Origin: Candidatus Puniceispirillum sp.
GTDB lineage: Bacteria; Pseudomonadota; Alphaproteobacteria; Puniceispirillales; Puniceispirillaceae
Direction of reading: 5' to 3'
DNA length: 64,000 nt
NCBI GenBank assembly: GCA_028382965.1
Contig: JAOEUK010000003.1
Location: 124,001 to 188,000, forward strand
Within the stretch, counting starts at the first letter, position 1, and each line of letters begins with the position of its first letter. The notes under the pieces were generated by a model. The model was not told where the DNA came from. It searched no databases and saw only the letters and a list, made by a program, of their open reading frames with translations. Positions 63,354 to 64,000 of this stretch are shown one piece after another. The position numbers and the translations under genes are program-made.

Positions 63354-64000
63354 ATGGCAGTGGAAGGCAAAAAAATATCAAAATTAGTCTTTAATAATCT
63401 AGTAAAACGCTTAAACCTTGCCAATCTTAGCAACCGTTTTTTTCCAGATATGCGTCGGGGCAATCAACCTGACATGCCAACAACCACAACAGACAGGCTT
63501 TGGTTTTTGAGTGAGAATAGATTTCTGTTTTTCACCCGTGGTGGCCCAGTAGAAGTGACCCTCAAGCCTTCATTTGTTTTAGGTGGCATTCTTATTTGCA
63601 TGGCTGGAGTTGCTACAATCTTTTACTCAACACTAATTGCTAGTTATAGTGCAATCGAAGTGATACGCGATGAAACTATCCAGACAGCGCGGGCCAGCAG
63701 CACTTCAAATGTTGAAATTAAACCTCATATTGCTCTCTCCAGAGCTCGCGTTATTACTTGGCAACCATACCAGCTATCAGCATCCCGAGCGAAGCAACCT
63801 TACAACATCACCGACAAACACCCGCAGCCTTTCCATGAAAATTCTGATAGTCCCAATTATAACAACCCACAGACACCCAATTATGGGGCAACTACAGAAC
63901 ACAAAATTATTGATGAAATGCCAATGATTATTAATGGTGGGAAACGTATCACTCTCGGCAGTGAAGCAAAAAATTCCATCTCCAAAAGCAATTCAACACA
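63354..64000 (+). CDS. Membrane-anchored M23-type peptidase, N-terminal part
   Basis: The frame is open from ATG 63354 to the window end, at least 215 codons. A cytoplasmic N-terminus with LWFLSENRFLFFTRGGPVEV is followed by one membrane helix (FVLGGILICMAGVATIFYS) and then a long Pro/Asn/Ser-rich stretch. This start resembles DUF5930-type M23 peptidases of alphaproteobacteria, which sit next to bactofilin genes. The catalytic domain would lie outside the window, so the call rests on the N-terminus and neighbours. Confidence 0.6.
   Translation, partial: MAVEGKKISKLVFNNLVKRLNLANLSNRFFPDMRRGNQPDMPTTTTDRLWFLSENRFLFFTRGGPVEVTLKPSFVLGGILICMAGVATIFYSTLIASYSAIEVIRDETIQTARASSTSNVEIKPHIALSRARVITWQPYQLSASRAKQPYNITDKHPQPFHENSDSPNYNNPQTPNYGATTEHKIIDEMPMIINGGKRITLGSEAKNSISKSNST

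Noticed and set aside
1-64000. CRISPR array
   Set aside because: No regularly spaced repeats of 25-40 bases and no cas-like proteins were seen on either strand.

Overview
The window is bacterial and most likely alphaproteobacterial. The tRNA-Met(CAU) has the alphaproteobacterial form as I remember it, and the surrounding genes (D-amino-acid transaminase, HflX, tandem bactofilins beside a probable M23 peptidase, a YqjFG/YhaJ-like locus) fit that group. The DNA is visibly AT-rich, most of all between about 3.4 and 52 kb. The species cannot be named from sequence alone; a free-living marine alphaproteobacterium is a reasonable guess.

Layout. (1) 1-3.3 kb, chromosomal flank: D-amino-acid transaminase, HflX GTPase, an SDR oxidoreductase. 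(2) 3.4-52 kb, one very large surface-glycan locus, almost all on the minus strand. From low to high coordinate it holds: a WbpM/CapD-type membrane dehydratase and a phosphoglycosyl transferase that can start glycans on undecaprenyl phosphate; fnlA-fnlB-fnlC for UDP-N-acetyl-L-fucosamine with a WbuB-like transferase; a glycosyltransferase, an unusual DegT-aminotransferase/FemAB fusion, a polysaccharide deacetylase and a GT-C-like membrane protein beside a GtrB-like GT2; a CDP-6-deoxyhexose module (rfbF, rfbG, 3,5-epimerase-like, reductase/epimerase-like); a LIC12162-family putative transferase and two other GT-B-like proteins; neuC-neuB-neuA for a sialic-acid-type nonulosonate; two N-acetyl-sugar amidotransferases around hisF/hisH-like genes; a DegT plus Gfo/Idh pair; a pseudaminic-acid set (pseI, pseG-pseH fusion, pseF, pseC) with a PIG-L deacetylase and two formyltransferase genes, one broken by a 5-bp duplication; a PglK-like ABC flippase; and a tail of little-characterised genes (PhyH dioxygenase, hexapeptide acyltransferase, two Gfo/Idh proteins, an SDR-like protein, a radical SAM protein with an altered cysteine motif, GtrA). 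(3) 52-57.5 kb, an accessory stretch: a tyrosine-integrase remnant with a stop codon at the catalytic Tyr position, degenerate direct repeats, a LysR/DoxX/glutathionyl-hydroquinone reductase locus with a small Cys protein, a beta-barrel outer-membrane gene out of frame at a poly-A tract, two small unknown genes, and tRNA-Met. (4) 57.5-64 kb: a voltage-gated-type K+ channel, a small secreted protein, a degraded TetR segment, a lipoprotein and its neighbour, three tandem bactofilins, and divergently a tail-anchored protein followed by the start of a probable M23 peptidase that runs off the window.

How the parts may work together (inference): the locus can make at least UDP-L-FucNAc, a CDP-6-deoxyhexose, a CMP-sialate-type sugar and CMP-pseudaminate with amidino/formyl decoration. 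FnlA makes the same 4-keto intermediate that pseudaminate synthesis needs, and no separate pseB is visible. Sugars would be assembled on undecaprenyl diphosphate by the many glycosyltransferases and flipped by the ABC protein. I recognise no Wzx, O-antigen polymerase, ligase or oligosaccharyltransferase in the window, so the final acceptor is unknown.
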